Part shown: positions 9,205 to 17,674 of the stretch, in pieces | How positions within the stretch are numbered: the stretch's first letter is position 1 | Layout of the letters: every line of letters starts with the position of its first letter | Origin: DASUPK01 sp963819715 | GTDB taxonomy: Bacteria > Actinomycetota > Thermoleophilia > Solirubrobacterales > 70-9 | DNA length: 64,000 nucleotides | NCBI GenBank assembly: GCA_963819715.1 | Contig: CAWFXE010000002.1 | Span: forward strand, 1,178,001 to 1,242,000 | Direction of reading: 5' to 3' | The notes under the pieces: generated by a model | Told to the model about the DNA's origin: nothing | Seen by the model: the letters and a program-made list of their open reading frames with translations, nothing else | Database searches by the model: none | Made by a program: the position numbers and the translations under genes

Positions 9205-10041
9205 CTATCCCGTCGTCTTTCGCCGGTAGAGCCGCATCGTCAGCGGGATCACAACCGCGAGGCCGGCGACGCACCAGATCACCGATGCCAGCACCGGATG
9301 CGCGAGCGGCCAGACGGCGTCACTCGGTACGGCTGTCGGGTTGCCGAACAGGGTCCGCACCGCCGCCGCCATCGCGCTGATCGGATTCCACTCCGCGACC
9401 TGCCGCAGCCCGTCGGGAAGGGTCCCGGTGCCGACGAAGGCGCTCGAGATGAAGGTGAGAGGAAAGATGACGATGAACGCCAGTCCCATCACCGCGTCGG
9501 GCGAGCGCACCGCGATACCGAGCATGGTGCCGAGCCAGATCGCCAAAGCGGCGAGCAGGAGGAGCAGCCCGTAGCCCGCGATCGCGCTGGCGACGCTCGC
9601 GCTGATGCTCCAACCGACGATCAGGCCGCTGACCGTCATGATCACGATCGCCAGCAGCATCGCCGAGAACTCCGCCGTCATGAGGCCAAACAGGTAGGCG
9701 GAACGGGACATCGGCAGCGAGCGAAAACGCTCGAGGACGCCCTCCTTGAGGTCCGTCGCGATCGAGATCGCCGGTCCGATCATTCCGAAGAAGATGGTCT
9801 GGACCAGGATCCCGCCGACCAGGAACTCCCTGTAGCTGCCGCCGGCGATATGGATCGCGCCTCCGAAGACGAAGGCGAACAAGAGCACGAACATCAGCGG
9901 CTGGGCGGTGACGTCGAGCAGCTTCTCCGGTGTCTGCCGGATGTGAGCCGCGCTTCGCCTTGCGACGGCCAGCGTGTCGGAGATGAACCAGCGCACACGC
10001 GTATGAATTCCGGAATCGACTGTGATCGTTGTGTCGCCCAT
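9205..10041 (-). CDS. ABC-2 type export permease (DrrB-like)
   Basis: 278 residues with six predicted transmembrane segments and the ABC-2 permease layout: a cytoplasmic N-terminus (IRQTPEKLLDVTAQPLMFVLLFAFVFG), the first-loop GGSYREFLVGGILVQTIFFG, and the intracellular coupling segment DLKEGVLERFRSLPMSRSAY. It forms the membrane half of a multidrug or antibiotic exporter with the ATPase encoded just upstream. Its ATG at 10041 overlaps the ATPase stop codon (TGATG), implying translational coupling. A GTG at 10044 is an alternative start. Confidence 0.9.
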   Translation of the reverse strand: MGDTTITVDSGIHTRVRWFISDTLAVARRSAAHIRQTPEKLLDVTAQPLMFVLLFAFVFGGAIHIAGGSYREFLVGGILVQTIFFGMIGPAISIATDLKEGVLERFRSLPMSRSAYLFGLMTAEFSAMLLAIVIMTVSGLIVGWSISASVASAIAGYGLLLLLAALAIWLGTMLGIAVRSPDAVMGLAFIVIFPLTFISSAFVGTGTLPDGLRQVAEWNPISAMAAAVRTLFGNPTAVPSDAVWPLAHPVLASVIWCVAGLAVVIPLTMRLYRRKTTG

Positions 10042-11030
10042 CACGCTGCCACCTCCTCGAGCTCGTGCTCATCGGTTGGGTTCGGCTCGACCCGCTTTGT
10101 GCCGGTCAGGGTGAGGAAGACGTCGTCGAGAGTCGGCTCACGGCGGTGGACGTCCGCCGCGTCGATCCCCTCCTGATCCAGGGCTCGGATCACCTCGATG
10201 AGACGCGTTCCGCGCTGCACCGGTGCGGTGACCAGCAACTCATCGGCGTCGCTGTCCACATGTCCGTCGGCGAAGCGAGCTAGAGCGTTCGCCGCGGGAG
10301 CGATCTCCTGCGCCCCGGAGACGTTGATCACCACTCGCTCCCCGCCGACCCTGGACTTGAGCTCCGCGGGCGATCCCTCTTCGATGACGCGCCCTCGATC
10401 GAGGACGACGATGGAATCCGCCAGCTGATCGGCCTCATCCAAGTACTGCGTGGTGAGCAGCAACGTCGTCCCGCCGCCCACCAACTCGCGGAGCAGACCC
10501 CACAGGTCGACCCGGGCTTCGGGGTCGAGCCCCGTCGTCGGCTCATCGAGGAAGAGGACGGGTGGATCTGCGACCAGGCTCGCCGCCAGGTCGAGCCGGC
10601 GCCGCATCCCGCCCGAAAACGTCTTCACCAGGCGGTCGCCCACGTCGGCGAGGCCAAGCCGCTCGAGCAGCTCGTCCGCCCGGCTTCGCACCTCCGCCTT
10701 CGGGAGGTGGTAGAGGCGGCCGACCATCTCGAGGTTCGCGCGGGCGGTCAACAGGTCGTCGACCGTCGCGGACTGGCCCGCCACGCCGATGCGCTCACGC
10801 ACCCGCGCGCCCTCGGTCGCCACGTCGTAGCCGGCCACACGGGCCTCGCCCGAGGTCGGCTCCGCCAGCGTGGTGAGGATCCGGATCGCGGTTGTCTTGC
10901 CGGCGCCGTTGTGGCCCAGCAGGCCGAGCACTGACCCGGCGGGAACTGCGAAGTCGACGTCGCGGAGGGCCCAGAGCTCGTCGTATTGCTTGCTCAGCCC
11001 CTTGGCGACGATTGCGTTTGTGTCTTTCAT
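10041..11030 (-). CDS. ABC transporter ATPase, daunorubicin-resistance (DrrA) type
   Basis: 329 residues. The nucleotide-binding domain shows Walker A GHNGAGKTT, Q-loop region, signature FSGGMRRRLDLA, Walker B VLFLDEPTTGLD and the H-loop region TTQYLDEADQLAD, followed by the DrrA-type C-terminal domain (RREPTLDDVFLTLTG). It energises export by the neighbouring ABC-2 permease. I chose ATG 11030 because the open frame upstream runs through the regulatory palindromes; GAGG at about 11035-11040 can serve as ribosome binding site. It is divergent from a TetR regulator, the usual arrangement for drug-induced export. Confidence 0.93.
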   Translation of the reverse strand: MKDTNAIVAKGLSKQYDELWALRDVDFAVPAGSVLGLLGHNGAGKTTAIRILTTLAEPTSGEARVAGYDVATEGARVRERIGVAGQSATVDDLLTARANLEMVGRLYHLPKAEVRSRADELLERLGLADVGDRLVKTFSGGMRRRLDLAASLVADPPVLFLDEPTTGLDPEARVDLWGLLRELVGGGTTLLLTTQYLDEADQLADSIVVLDRGRVIEEGSPAELKSRVGGERVVINVSGAQEIAPAANALARFADGHVDSDADELLVTAPVQRGTRLIEVIRALDQEGIDAADVHRREPTLDDVFLTLTGTKRVEPNPTDEHELEEVAA

Positions 11031-11052
11031 GTCGTACCTCGTACGTTGTCGT

Positions 11053-11088
11053 CGTACAATGTACGGACACCGTAGCAGTACGCTGTAC
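11053..11088. promoter_or_regulatory. TetR operator pair between exporter and regulator
   Basis: Two palindromes built on GTAC half-sites: CGTACAATGTACG at 11053-11065 and GTACGCTGTAC at 11078-11088. The second overlaps the TACGCT -10 box of the TetR gene (11079-11084, 7 bases before ATG 11092), and the first covers a TACATT on the minus strand that could serve the exporter. This suggests mutual and autogenous repression. Confidence 0.65.
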
Positions 11089-11091
11089 GAA

Positions 11092-11898
11092 ATGTCGTCT
11101 CGTCCCGAAAGATCCCGAACCAGGCAGGTCCGCCCAAGGGTTGACCCCCGCTCTCGTCCGAAGCGCAAGCCGCCGGAGGAGGTGATCTGGATGCGCGAGG
11201 AGCCCGGCACCCGGAGGGCCGGCCTCTCTCGCGAGCAGATCGGCGCGACGGCGCTGAGGATCGCTGACGCTGAGGGCTTCGACGAGCTCTCGATGCGCCG
11301 GATCGCCCGAGAGCTCGGGGCCGGGACGATGAGCCTCTACCACTACGTTCGCAGCAAGGATGAGCTGCTCGCCTTGATGTGGGACACCGTGGGACGGGAG
11401 CTCATCGTTCCCGAGGACGAGCTGTCGGGGGATTGGCGTGCCTCGCTTTCAGTGATCGCGCGGGCGACCCGCAGGGCCTTCAAGAACCACCCCTGGATCT
11501 TCGAGGCGATGGGCGAGCCGGCGCAATCCGGGCCGAACGGGCTGAAGCATTTCGAGCAGTCACTGGCGGCGGTCAGCGAGCTGAGGGTCCCCCCAAGAGA
11601 GCGCCTTGAACTGGTGGGTCTTGTGGACGACTACGTCTTCGGGTTCGCCCTGCGGGAGATTCTCCAGGAGTCCTACGACGCCCAGGGCGACCCGAACATG
11701 GCCGAGTCGGGCATGGCCTTCTTCGAGTCCCAGCTCGCCACCGGGGAGTACCCGAACGTCAGCAAGCTGTTCCGCGGTGACCTGCGCGAGGCCATGGAGC
11801 GCGTGATGGAGACCTTCTCAGGGGAAAAGGCGAACGACCGTCGCTTCGAGCGCGGCCTGAAGATCCTGTTCGACGGCTTCGAGAAGAAGCCCGGCTAA
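11092..11898 (+). CDS. TetR-family regulator with TetR_C-type ligand domain
   Basis: 268 residues. The DNA-binding helix-turn-helix is LSREQIGATALRIADAEGFDELSMRRIARELGAGTMSLYHYVRSKDELLALM. The unusually long N-terminal arm ending in VIWMREEPG is characteristic of the subgroup that includes tetracycline-repressor-like and drug-exporter regulators, which supports ATG 11092 over the internal ATG 11191. The C-terminal part is the ligand-binding dimerisation domain. By position and operators it represses the divergent DrrAB-like exporter and itself. Its stop overlaps the thioredoxin gene stop by four bases (CTAA). Confidence 0.88.
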   Translation: MSSRPERSRTRQVRPRVDPRSRPKRKPPEEVIWMREEPGTRRAGLSREQIGATALRIADAEGFDELSMRRIARELGAGTMSLYHYVRSKDELLALMWDTVGRELIVPEDELSGDWRASLSVIARATRRAFKNHPWIFEAMGEPAQSGPNGLKHFEQSLAAVSELRVPPRERLELVGLVDDYVFGFALREILQESYDAQGDPNMAESGMAFFESQLATGEYPNVSKLFRGDLREAMERVMETFSGEKANDRRFERGLKILFDGFEKKPG

Positions 11899-12221
11899 GC
11901 GAGCACTGGCTCGAGCTCGGACTCGAGCCGCGCCTTCGGCCGGGCGCCGACCAGGCGGGTGGCGACGTCGCCGCCCTTGAAGACGATCATCGTCGGGATC
12001 GAGAGGACTTCGTACTTCGCCGCCGTCTGCGGGTTCTCGTCCGTGTTGAGGCTGACGATCTTGAGGTCATCCCGCTCGGAGTCGATCTCCTCGAGCACGG
12101 GGTGGACCACTCGGCACGGACCGCACCAGGGAGCCCAGAAGTCGACGAGCACTGCACCCTCGGCGTCGAGCACGTCGGACTGGAAGGTCGCGTCGGTCAC
12201 ATCGTTGAGCTTGCCCGGCAC
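11895..12221 (-). CDS. trxA: Thioredoxin
   Basis: 108 residues, a complete classical thioredoxin that reduces disulfides in cytosolic proteins. The active site is FWAPWCGPCRVV, and the cis-Pro loop is SIPTMIVFKGG. The start GTG 12221 is preceded by GGAGA (12227-12231), so this gene is leadered. A possible -10 box TAGACT lies further upstream on the minus strand near 12268. No thioredoxin reductase is in the window. Confidence 0.92.
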   Translation of the reverse strand: MPGKLNDVTDATFQSDVLDAEGAVLVDFWAPWCGPCRVVHPVLEEIDSERDDLKIVSLNTDENPQTAAKYEVLSIPTMIVFKGGDVATRLVGARPKARLESELEPVLA

Positions 12222-12280
12222 TTTGGTCTCCTAGATCGGGGTTGACGGTTGCCTGTTCAGTCTAGCCAGCCAGTCGAGCG

Positions 12281-12301
12281 TTACTTCAGAAACTGAAGTA
12301 A
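12281..12301. repeat. Perfect 9-bp inverted repeat upstream of trxA / downstream of ppm-like gene
   Basis: Arms TTACTTCAG (12281-12289) and CTGAAGTAA (12293-12301) are separated by AAA. It is strikingly AT-rich for this DNA. It lies 2 bases past the stop of the glycosyltransferase gene (possible terminator hairpin, but no T-run follows) and just upstream of the trxA promoter region (possible operator). Confidence 0.55.
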
Positions 12302-12303
12302 GC

Positions 12304-13032
12304 CTACCAGCGGCGTAGACGCATGGCGGGGACTCGCCACATCGCCTCCGCGACGATCGCCCTGCTCATCTTCGATGTTCCGTTGGCCCGGTCCTTGAAC
12401 ACGATCGGGACCTCCACGACGCGAAACCCCGCCTTGATCGCGCGGTAGGTCGTCTCCACCTGGAACGCGTAGCCCCTGGCCTCGATCGTGTCCAGCTTGA
12501 TGGTCTCCAGCACGATCCGGCGGAAGCACTTGAAGCCGCCGGTCAGGTCCTTGACCGGAAGCCCCAGCGCCGCGCGCGCGTAGGCGCTCCCCCCGCGGCT
12601 GATGAACCGCCTAACGGGCCCCCAATCCGTAATCCCGCCCCCTGGGACGTAGCGGCTCCCGATCGCGAGATCCGCGCGCTCGGTCGCCTCGATCAGGGCC
12701 GGCAGATAGCTGGGATCGTGCGAGAAGTCGGCGTCCATCTCGACGATCCGGTGGGCGCCGCCATCGAGCGCCACCCGGAAGCCCGCCAGGTAGGCGGGCC
12801 CAAGGCCCTCCTTCTCGGCGCGGTGCAGCACCGCGACGGAGTCGTTCTCCTCCGCCAACCGGTCGGCGATCTCCCCGGTGCCGTCAGGGGAGTTGTCGTC
12901 GACGATCAGCATGCGCCGCGATGCGGGCAGCTGCTCGAGGACCGCGGCGACGATCCGCTCGAGGTTTTCGGCCTCGTTGTAGGTCGGGAGGATGACCCAG
13001 ACGTCCGGCGCCTGGGGAGGGCCTTCGGGCAC
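12304..13032 (-). CDS. Polyprenol-monophosphomannose synthase-like glycosyltransferase (GT2)
   Basis: 242 residues, a soluble GT-A family 2 enzyme of the dolichol/polyprenol-phosphate mannose synthase type. Visible elements are the N-terminal VWVILPTYNEAENLERIV, the nucleotide-binding LIVDDNSPDGTGEIAD, the DXD metal motif MDADFSHDP, and the catalytic stretch GGITDWGPVRRFISRGGS plus DLTGGFKCFRR. In actinobacteria this enzyme makes the lipid-linked mannose donor for envelope glycans. It lacks the fused membrane acyltransferase domain found in mycobacterial Ppm1. Start GTG 13032 has a TAGCCT box 6 bases upstream. Confidence 0.88.
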   Translation of the reverse strand: MPEGPPQAPDVWVILPTYNEAENLERIVAAVLEQLPASRRMLIVDDNSPDGTGEIADRLAEENDSVAVLHRAEKEGLGPAYLAGFRVALDGGAHRIVEMDADFSHDPSYLPALIEATERADLAIGSRYVPGGGITDWGPVRRFISRGGSAYARAALGLPVKDLTGGFKCFRRIVLETIKLDTIEARGYAFQVETTYRAIKAGFRVVEVPIVFKDRANGTSKMSRAIVAEAMWRVPAMRLRRW

Positions 13033-13038
13033 GGGCTA

Positions 13039-13044
13039 AGGCTA
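13039..13044 (-). promoter_or_regulatory. -10 box, leaderless glycosyltransferase gene
   Basis: TAGCCT on the minus strand, 6 bases before GTG 13032. Confidence 0.5.
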
Positions 13045-13097
13045 GTTAGCGTCGCCCCATCGAGGAATTGCGGCGAGGACCGCCTTTGTCTGCCCAA

Positions 13098-13103
13098 TAG
13101 GTT
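13098..13103 (+). promoter_or_regulatory. -10 box, leaderless polX
   Basis: TAGGTT, 7 bases before ATG 13111. Confidence 0.5.
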
Positions 13104-13110
13104 GTCTGTT

Positions 13111-14850
13111 ATGCGCAACGCCGAGATAGCCGCGGCCCTCCGCGAGCTCGGGATCCTCTACGAGCTGGACGGCGCCGACCGCTTCAGGGTGCTCGCCTAT
13201 AGAGAGGCCGCCAGGACAATTGCCGACAGCCCCGTCTCGATGGAGCAGCTGGCGGAGGAAGGACGCCTCACCGAGCTTCCGAACGTGGGCAAGACCCTGG
13301 CGGAGAAGATCGTGACCCTGATTGAAACGGGGAGCATTCCCTCCGCGGACAAGCTCAAGGCGAAGTTCCCGGCCACGCTCGTTGAGGTGACCCGCGTGCC
13401 GGGACTTGGGGCGAAGACAGCTCGCCGGATCTACGACGAGGTCGGGGTCGAGAACCTGACCCAGCTGAAGGAGGCGGCCGAGCAGGGGAAGATCGCGGGC
13501 ATACGGGGACTCGGGCCCAAGACCGAGGAGAACATCCTCGCCTCGCTCGAGGGTGTCACCGAGGACGGGATCGGCGAGCGCCTGCTGCTCTCCAGCGTCC
13601 TCCCGATCGCCGAGGAGATCCGCTCGGACCTGCTGGAGCTGGGCGTCGCGAACCGGATCGAGATTGCCGGTTCCGCTCGCCGCTGGGCCGAGACCTGCAA
13701 GGACCTCGATCTGATCGCGACGACCGACAAGCCGGCGGAGCTTGCGGAGGCGCTGGCGACCCACGGACTCTCAGCCGAGACCCGCCGAGGCGGCGACGCG
13801 GCGGCTAGCGTGCTGACTCACTCCGGCCTCAAGGTCGACCTGCGGATCGGCGCGGAGGAGGAGTTCGGCGACCTGCTCCAGCACTTCACGGGCTCGGCGG
13901 CCCACAACGTTCAGCTGCGGGAGCGGGCTCAGGCCCGCGGGCTGTCGGTCAGCGAGTACGGGGTCGCCGAGGTGGAGGGGAAGAAGGTTCACAAGTTCGC
14001 CGACGAGGCCGGCGTCTACAAGCTTCTCGGTCTGCCGTACATCGAGCCGGAGCTTCGCGAGGGCCGGGGCGAGATCGAGGCGGGGGATACGGGCGAGCTG
14101 CCCGAGCTCGTCACGGTTGAGGACATCCGGGGCGACCTCCACTGCCACACCACGCTCTCGGACGGTCGCCAGTCGCTCGAGGAGATGGCGGAGACAGCCC
14201 GGAAGCGCGGCTACGCGTATCTGGCGGTCACGGACCACTCGGCGAGCCACGGCTTCGGCAACGACGTCACGCCCAGACAGCTCGCCAAGCGGATCGAGGA
14301 GATCCGGGCCTGGAACGAGTCGGCGCCCCGCGGCTTCCGGCTACTGGCGGGATCGGAGGTGAACATCGGGACCAAGGGCGAGCCCGACTATCCGGACGAG
14401 CTCCTGGCTGAGCTCGACTGGGTGATCTGCAGCGTGCACACCTCCTTCAACATCTCCGCCGCTGCGATGACGGAGCGAGTCATCGCGGCCATGGAGCATC
14501 CCCTCGTCGATTGCATCGGGCACCTCACCGGCCGCCTGCTGCTGCGCCGCGAGCCGTACGGCATCGACATCGAGAGGATCGCGGAGGCCGCCGTCCGGAC
14601 GGGCACGATGCTCGAGATCAACGGCAACCCCAACCGCCGCGACCTCAACGAGGGCCACGCGAAGCTCGCGGCCGAGGCCGGGGCCTGGATCGTCTGCAAC
14701 ACCGACGCCCACGGCACGGACACCCTCTCCAACATGAAGTATTCGGTCGCGACCGCCCGCCGAGCCTGGCTGAGCGCGAAGCAGATCGCCAATACCCGTA
14801 CCTGGCGCTCGTTCGCCCCGCTCAGGAAGCGAGCCCGGAAGGGGGCTTAA
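13111..14850 (+). CDS. polX: DNA polymerase X family with PHP domain (PolX)
   Basis: 579 residues. An N-terminal 8-kDa-like domain with helix-hairpin-helix motifs (LPNVGKTLAEKI near 56-67; VPGLGAKTARRI near 96-107) is followed by the polymerase palm with GSAR (187-190) and metal aspartates D198, D200 and D243. The C-terminal PHP domain begins GDLHCHTTLSDG (H344, H346) and continues through VTDHS and CNTDAHGTD. Bacterial PolX fills short gaps in base-excision repair and uses its PHP domain as a 3'-5' exonuclease and AP endonuclease. Both active sites look intact. Its stop overlaps the convergent TetR stop by four bases (TTAA). Confidence 0.93.
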   Translation: MRNAEIAAALRELGILYELDGADRFRVLAYREAARTIADSPVSMEQLAEEGRLTELPNVGKTLAEKIVTLIETGSIPSADKLKAKFPATLVEVTRVPGLGAKTARRIYDEVGVENLTQLKEAAEQGKIAGIRGLGPKTEENILASLEGVTEDGIGERLLLSSVLPIAEEIRSDLLELGVANRIEIAGSARRWAETCKDLDLIATTDKPAELAEALATHGLSAETRRGGDAAASVLTHSGLKVDLRIGAEEEFGDLLQHFTGSAAHNVQLRERAQARGLSVSEYGVAEVEGKKVHKFADEAGVYKLLGLPYIEPELREGRGEIEAGDTGELPELVTVEDIRGDLHCHTTLSDGRQSLEEMAETARKRGYAYLAVTDHSASHGFGNDVTPRQLAKRIEEIRAWNESAPRGFRLLAGSEVNIGTKGEPDYPDELLAELDWVICSVHTSFNISAAAMTERVIAAMEHPLVDCIGHLTGRLLLRREPYGIDIERIAEAAVRTGTMLEINGNPNRRDLNEGHAKLAAEAGAWIVCNTDAHGTDTLSNMKYSVATARRAWLSAKQIANTRTWRSFAPLRKRARKGA

Positions 14851-15485
14851 CGGGGCTGGTTGAGCCTGGCGCGCGGAGCGGGCAGCTTGGCGCTGGCCGG
14901 TGCGCGCATCCCGTCCAGCATGACCTCGAGGAAGCGCTCCCAGTTCATCGCCGACATGCTGCCGTCGGCGGCGCCGGTGACCGCGCTGAGGGCGCAGATC
15001 ATCGTCGGAATGTCCTCGACCATCAGGTCCTTCCGCATCTCGCCCGCCTTCTGGGCCTTGCGCATCAGCTTCTCGCTGAGATCGACCAGTCCGGACTTCG
15101 CGGCGGCGGCCTCGCCGGCCAGTGGCCGCGAGGCGAGCACCTCGGAGAGACCGCGGTCGTCCGCCTGAAGCTTCGCCGAGAAGCGCATCAACTCGCAGAA
15201 CGCCTCCCATGGATCGTCACGCTCGAGGGCCTTGGCCGTCTCCTCCGCCAGCAGCTCGAAGCGAGCGGCGATGAGAGCGTCGAGAAGCGCCTCCTTGTTC
15301 GGGAAGTGCCGGTAGACGGTCCCGACCCCGACGCCGGCGGCCTTGGCGATGTCGTCCATCTGACAGATGAAGCCCTGCTCGGCAAACGCCAGGCGAGCGG
15401 CTTCGAGCACGGCCTCGCGGTTGCGACGCGCATCGGCGCGGAGAACGCGCTCAGCTTCGGGCTTCTTGTCTGTGACGGTTGTCAT
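14847..15485 (-). CDS. TetR-family transcriptional repressor
   Basis: 212 residues. Helix-turn-helix is NREAVLEAARLAFAEQGFICQMDDIAKAAGVGVGTVYRHFPNKEALLDALI; the C-terminal ligand domain is of the common TetR_C SbtR-like style (WEAFCELMRFSAKLQADDRGLSEVL). It is divergent from an MFS exporter with two matching inverted repeats between them, so it almost certainly represses that exporter and itself. Inducer unknown. Confidence 0.9.
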   Translation of the reverse strand: MTTVTDKKPEAERVLRADARRNREAVLEAARLAFAEQGFICQMDDIAKAAGVGVGTVYRHFPNKEALLDALIAARFELLAEETAKALERDDPWEAFCELMRFSAKLQADDRGLSEVLASRPLAGEAAAAKSGLVDLSEKLMRKAQKAGEMRKDLMVEDIPTMICALSAVTGAADGSMSAMNWERFLEVMLDGMRAPASAKLPAPRARLNQPR

Positions 15486-15496
15486 CGGAATGCAAA

Positions 15497-15546
15497 CGGA
15501 ACTGTGATTCCGTATAGTCCTAAGCGAAAGCGGAACTCAGGTTCCG
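15497..15546. promoter_or_regulatory. Twin operators CGGAA-N6-TTCCG for the TetR/MFS pair
   Basis: Two inverted repeats with the same core: 15497-15512 and 15531-15546 (the latter is a perfect CGGAAC-TCAG-GTTCCG). They start 34 bases apart, about three helical turns. They sit between the divergent starts at 15485 and 15642. Confidence 0.75.
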
Positions 15547-15626
15547 GATGGAGCATACCTCACCTGTCCATCTGAGCGAATTCCATTCGTAGTGAGAGTG
15601 AAAGAGCACCAACACCCCGAGTTGCG

Positions 15627-15633
15627 AAAGGAG
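15627..15633 (+). promoter_or_regulatory. Shine-Dalgarno for the MFS exporter
   Basis: AAAGGAG, 8 bases before ATG 15642; this gene has a leader of roughly 80 bases after the operators. Confidence 0.6.
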
Positions 15634-15641
15634 TCAGGGGG

Positions 15642-17117
15642 ATGACCACAGCCCAGGAATATCTTGAGAAGCGCTGGACCGCGTTGATTCTGCTCTGCGT
15701 CGCGCAGTTCATCGTGGTTCTCGACGCATCCATCGTCAACGTCGCGCTGCCGAGCATCGGTAAGGGGCTCGGCTTTTCGGAGGAGAACCTCCCGTGGGTC
15801 GTGAACGCCTATGTCATCGCCTTCGGCGGCTTCCTGCTGCTCGGGGGACGGGCGGCCGACCTGCTCGGCAGACGCCGGGTCTTCATGACCGGTCTGCTCG
15901 TGGTCGGCGTCGCCTCACTTCTCGCCGGATTCGCGGCGACTCAGGGCCAGCTGATCGCCGCCCGAGCCGCTCAGGGACTGGGCGCAGCGATCGTCTCGCC
16001 GGCGGCGCTCTCGATCGTGACCGGCCTGTTCCAGGACGGCGCGGAGCGCAACAAGGCTCTGGGCGCCTGGGGCGCCGTCGCGGGATCGGCCGGCGCGGCC
16101 GGCGTCCTGCTCGGCGGCATCCTCACTGACGGCCTCGGGTGGGAGTGGGTTCTGTGGGTGAACGTGCCCGTGGCGCTGATCGCTCTCGCGTTCACGCCGG
16201 GCCTGATTCCCGAGAGCCGCTCTGAGTCGGAGACACGCCACTTCGATGCGGCCGGCGCGGTCAGCATCACCGCGGGCCTCTCGGTGCTCGCCTACGCCCT
16301 TCTCGACGCGAGCAACTCCGGCTGGGGCTCCACCAAGATCGTCGGCCTGCTCGCCCTCGCGGTCGGCATGATTGGTGCGTTCGTGGTGATCGAGCAGCGC
16401 TCCAAGGCGCCGCTGGTCCCGTTCCGGATCTTCCGGCTCAGGACCCTGACCGGGGCGAACGTGGTCGGCATCCTGCTCGGTGCCTCCCTGTTCTCGATGT
16501 TCTATTTCATCTCCCTGTACATGCAGCAGGTGCTGGGCTACAGCCCGATCCACGCTGGGCTCTCGTACCTGCCACTGGCGGTGACGATCATCCTCGCGGC
16601 CGGCATCGGCGGCCAGCTCGTCACCCGGTTCGGCTTTAAGCCGATTCTCGCGGCGGGGATGTTCTCGGTCTCCGCGGGGCTGCTGTGGTTCAGCCAGGTG
16701 TCGGTCGGCGGTGGCTTCCTGACGGACATCCTGGGGGCATCGCTGCTCGCGGCAATCGGCCTCGGGTTCGGCTTCGTCACCTCGACGATCGCCGCTGTGT
16801 CCGGCGTCGACCAGCACGAGCAGGGTCTGGCCAGCGGCCTGATCAACACCTCGCAGCAGATCGGCGGGGCGCTCGGACTCGCGGTCCTGTCCACCATCGC
16901 CACCACGCGCACGGACGCCGTGATGGCGACCGGGCAATCGTCCGTTGTGAACGGACTGACCGAGGGATTCCAGAGCGCCTTTCTCGGCGGAGCGGTGATC
17001 GCGGCGCTGGGCTTCGTCGCCACGCTGGTCCTGATCCGGACCCGCGACAGCAAAGCGCACGTCGAGATGTCGAACGCTGAGGCGGCGCAGGCTGAGGCCG
17101 CTCCCACTGCCGCTTAA
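15642..17117 (+). CDS. MFS drug exporter, DHA2 (EmrB/QacA) family, 14 TM
   Basis: 491 residues, about 14 hydrophobic segments. The DHA2 motifs are present: motif D1-like FIVVLDASIVNVALPSI in TM1, motif A GGRAADLLGRRRVF between TM2 and TM3, and motif C GSAGAAGVLLGGILTDGLGW in TM5, which marks antiporters. Such proteins exchange protons for hydrophobic cations or drugs across the inner membrane. Expression is expected to be released when the divergent TetR protein binds inducer. The stop overlaps the convergent membrane-protein gene by four bases. Confidence 0.92.
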   Translation: MTTAQEYLEKRWTALILLCVAQFIVVLDASIVNVALPSIGKGLGFSEENLPWVVNAYVIAFGGFLLLGGRAADLLGRRRVFMTGLLVVGVASLLAGFAATQGQLIAARAAQGLGAAIVSPAALSIVTGLFQDGAERNKALGAWGAVAGSAGAAGVLLGGILTDGLGWEWVLWVNVPVALIALAFTPGLIPESRSESETRHFDAAGAVSITAGLSVLAYALLDASNSGWGSTKIVGLLALAVGMIGAFVVIEQRSKAPLVPFRIFRLRTLTGANVVGILLGASLFSMFYFISLYMQQVLGYSPIHAGLSYLPLAVTIILAAGIGGQLVTRFGFKPILAAGMFSVSAGLLWFSQVSVGGGFLTDILGASLLAAIGLGFGFVTSTIAAVSGVDQHEQGLASGLINTSQQIGGALGLAVLSTIATTRTDAVMATGQSSVVNGLTEGFQSAFLGGAVIAALGFVATLVLIRTRDSKAHVEMSNAEAAQAEAAPTAA

Positions 17118-17662
17118 GCCGCGGCGGGCGGCGGTGGCGGCGGGCTCCCCGGCGGGGGTCTGCCGCGCCGCAGTCCGGGGGTTCGCACCAGCTTGACCGG
17201 CTCCAGCGCCGATCCCGGCTCGACGTAGAAGCGGACGCCGTCCCGCTCTTCGATCGCGGCCACGGCGCCCTCCCTCGAGCGGAGCGTCAGCGCCGCGCCG
17301 AGCGCAAAGCCCGTGCCGACTGCGGCGACTCCCGAGTAGACCAGCCCCAGCCCGCCCGCGACCCCCGCGAACGCTGCAAGCGGCCAAAGCCGCGCGAGTG
17401 CGGCGCGCGTGGGGTTGCCGAGCTCCGGAAGGGCGGTCGCCATGCGGGCCTCGGTCAGCGCGGGGCGCATCGCCTCGGCCGCCCGCGCCGGGCGCCCCAG
17501 GACGATGCCGCCGACGAGGGCGGCGATCCACCAAGCCGCCGCGACGTAGAGGGTCAGCGTGTCCTGCGATGCGTCCGTCGAGATCACTGTTATGGCCGCC
17601 AGCGCTGTGGCCGCCCCGGCGGCAAGCAGGACCGTTGTGCGCAGCAGGTCGCAGAAGGCCAT
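17114..17662 (-). CDS. Membrane protein with Pro-rich tail, unknown function
   Basis: 182 residues with three or four hydrophobic segments (about 9-28, 38-57, 93-125), a short soluble segment (REGAVAAIEERDGVRFYVEPGSALEPVKLVRTPG) and a Pro/Gly-rich end (GRPPPGSPPPPPPAAA). I do not recognise a family; the strand-rich soluble piece recalls small beta domains but nothing decisive. A TAGGGT box lies 9 bases before the ATG. Confidence 0.7.
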   Translation of the reverse strand: MAFCDLLRTTVLLAAGAATALAAITVISTDASQDTLTLYVAAAWWIAALVGGIVLGRPARAAEAMRPALTEARMATALPELGNPTRAALARLWPLAAFAGVAGGLGLVYSGVAAVGTGFALGAALTLRSREGAVAAIEERDGVRFYVEPGSALEPVKLVRTPGLRRGRPPPGSPPPPPPAAA

Positions 17663-17674
17663 GGACCGGCGACC

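Noticed and set aside
14341..15210. A 289-residue minus-strand open frame spanning the polX end and the TetR gene
   Set aside because: Overlaps two well-supported genes in other frames and shows no conserved motif.
15915..17534. A 539-residue open frame on the minus strand
   Set aside because: Shadow of the MFS exporter; composition dominated by Arg/Gly/Ala with no hydrophobic pattern.
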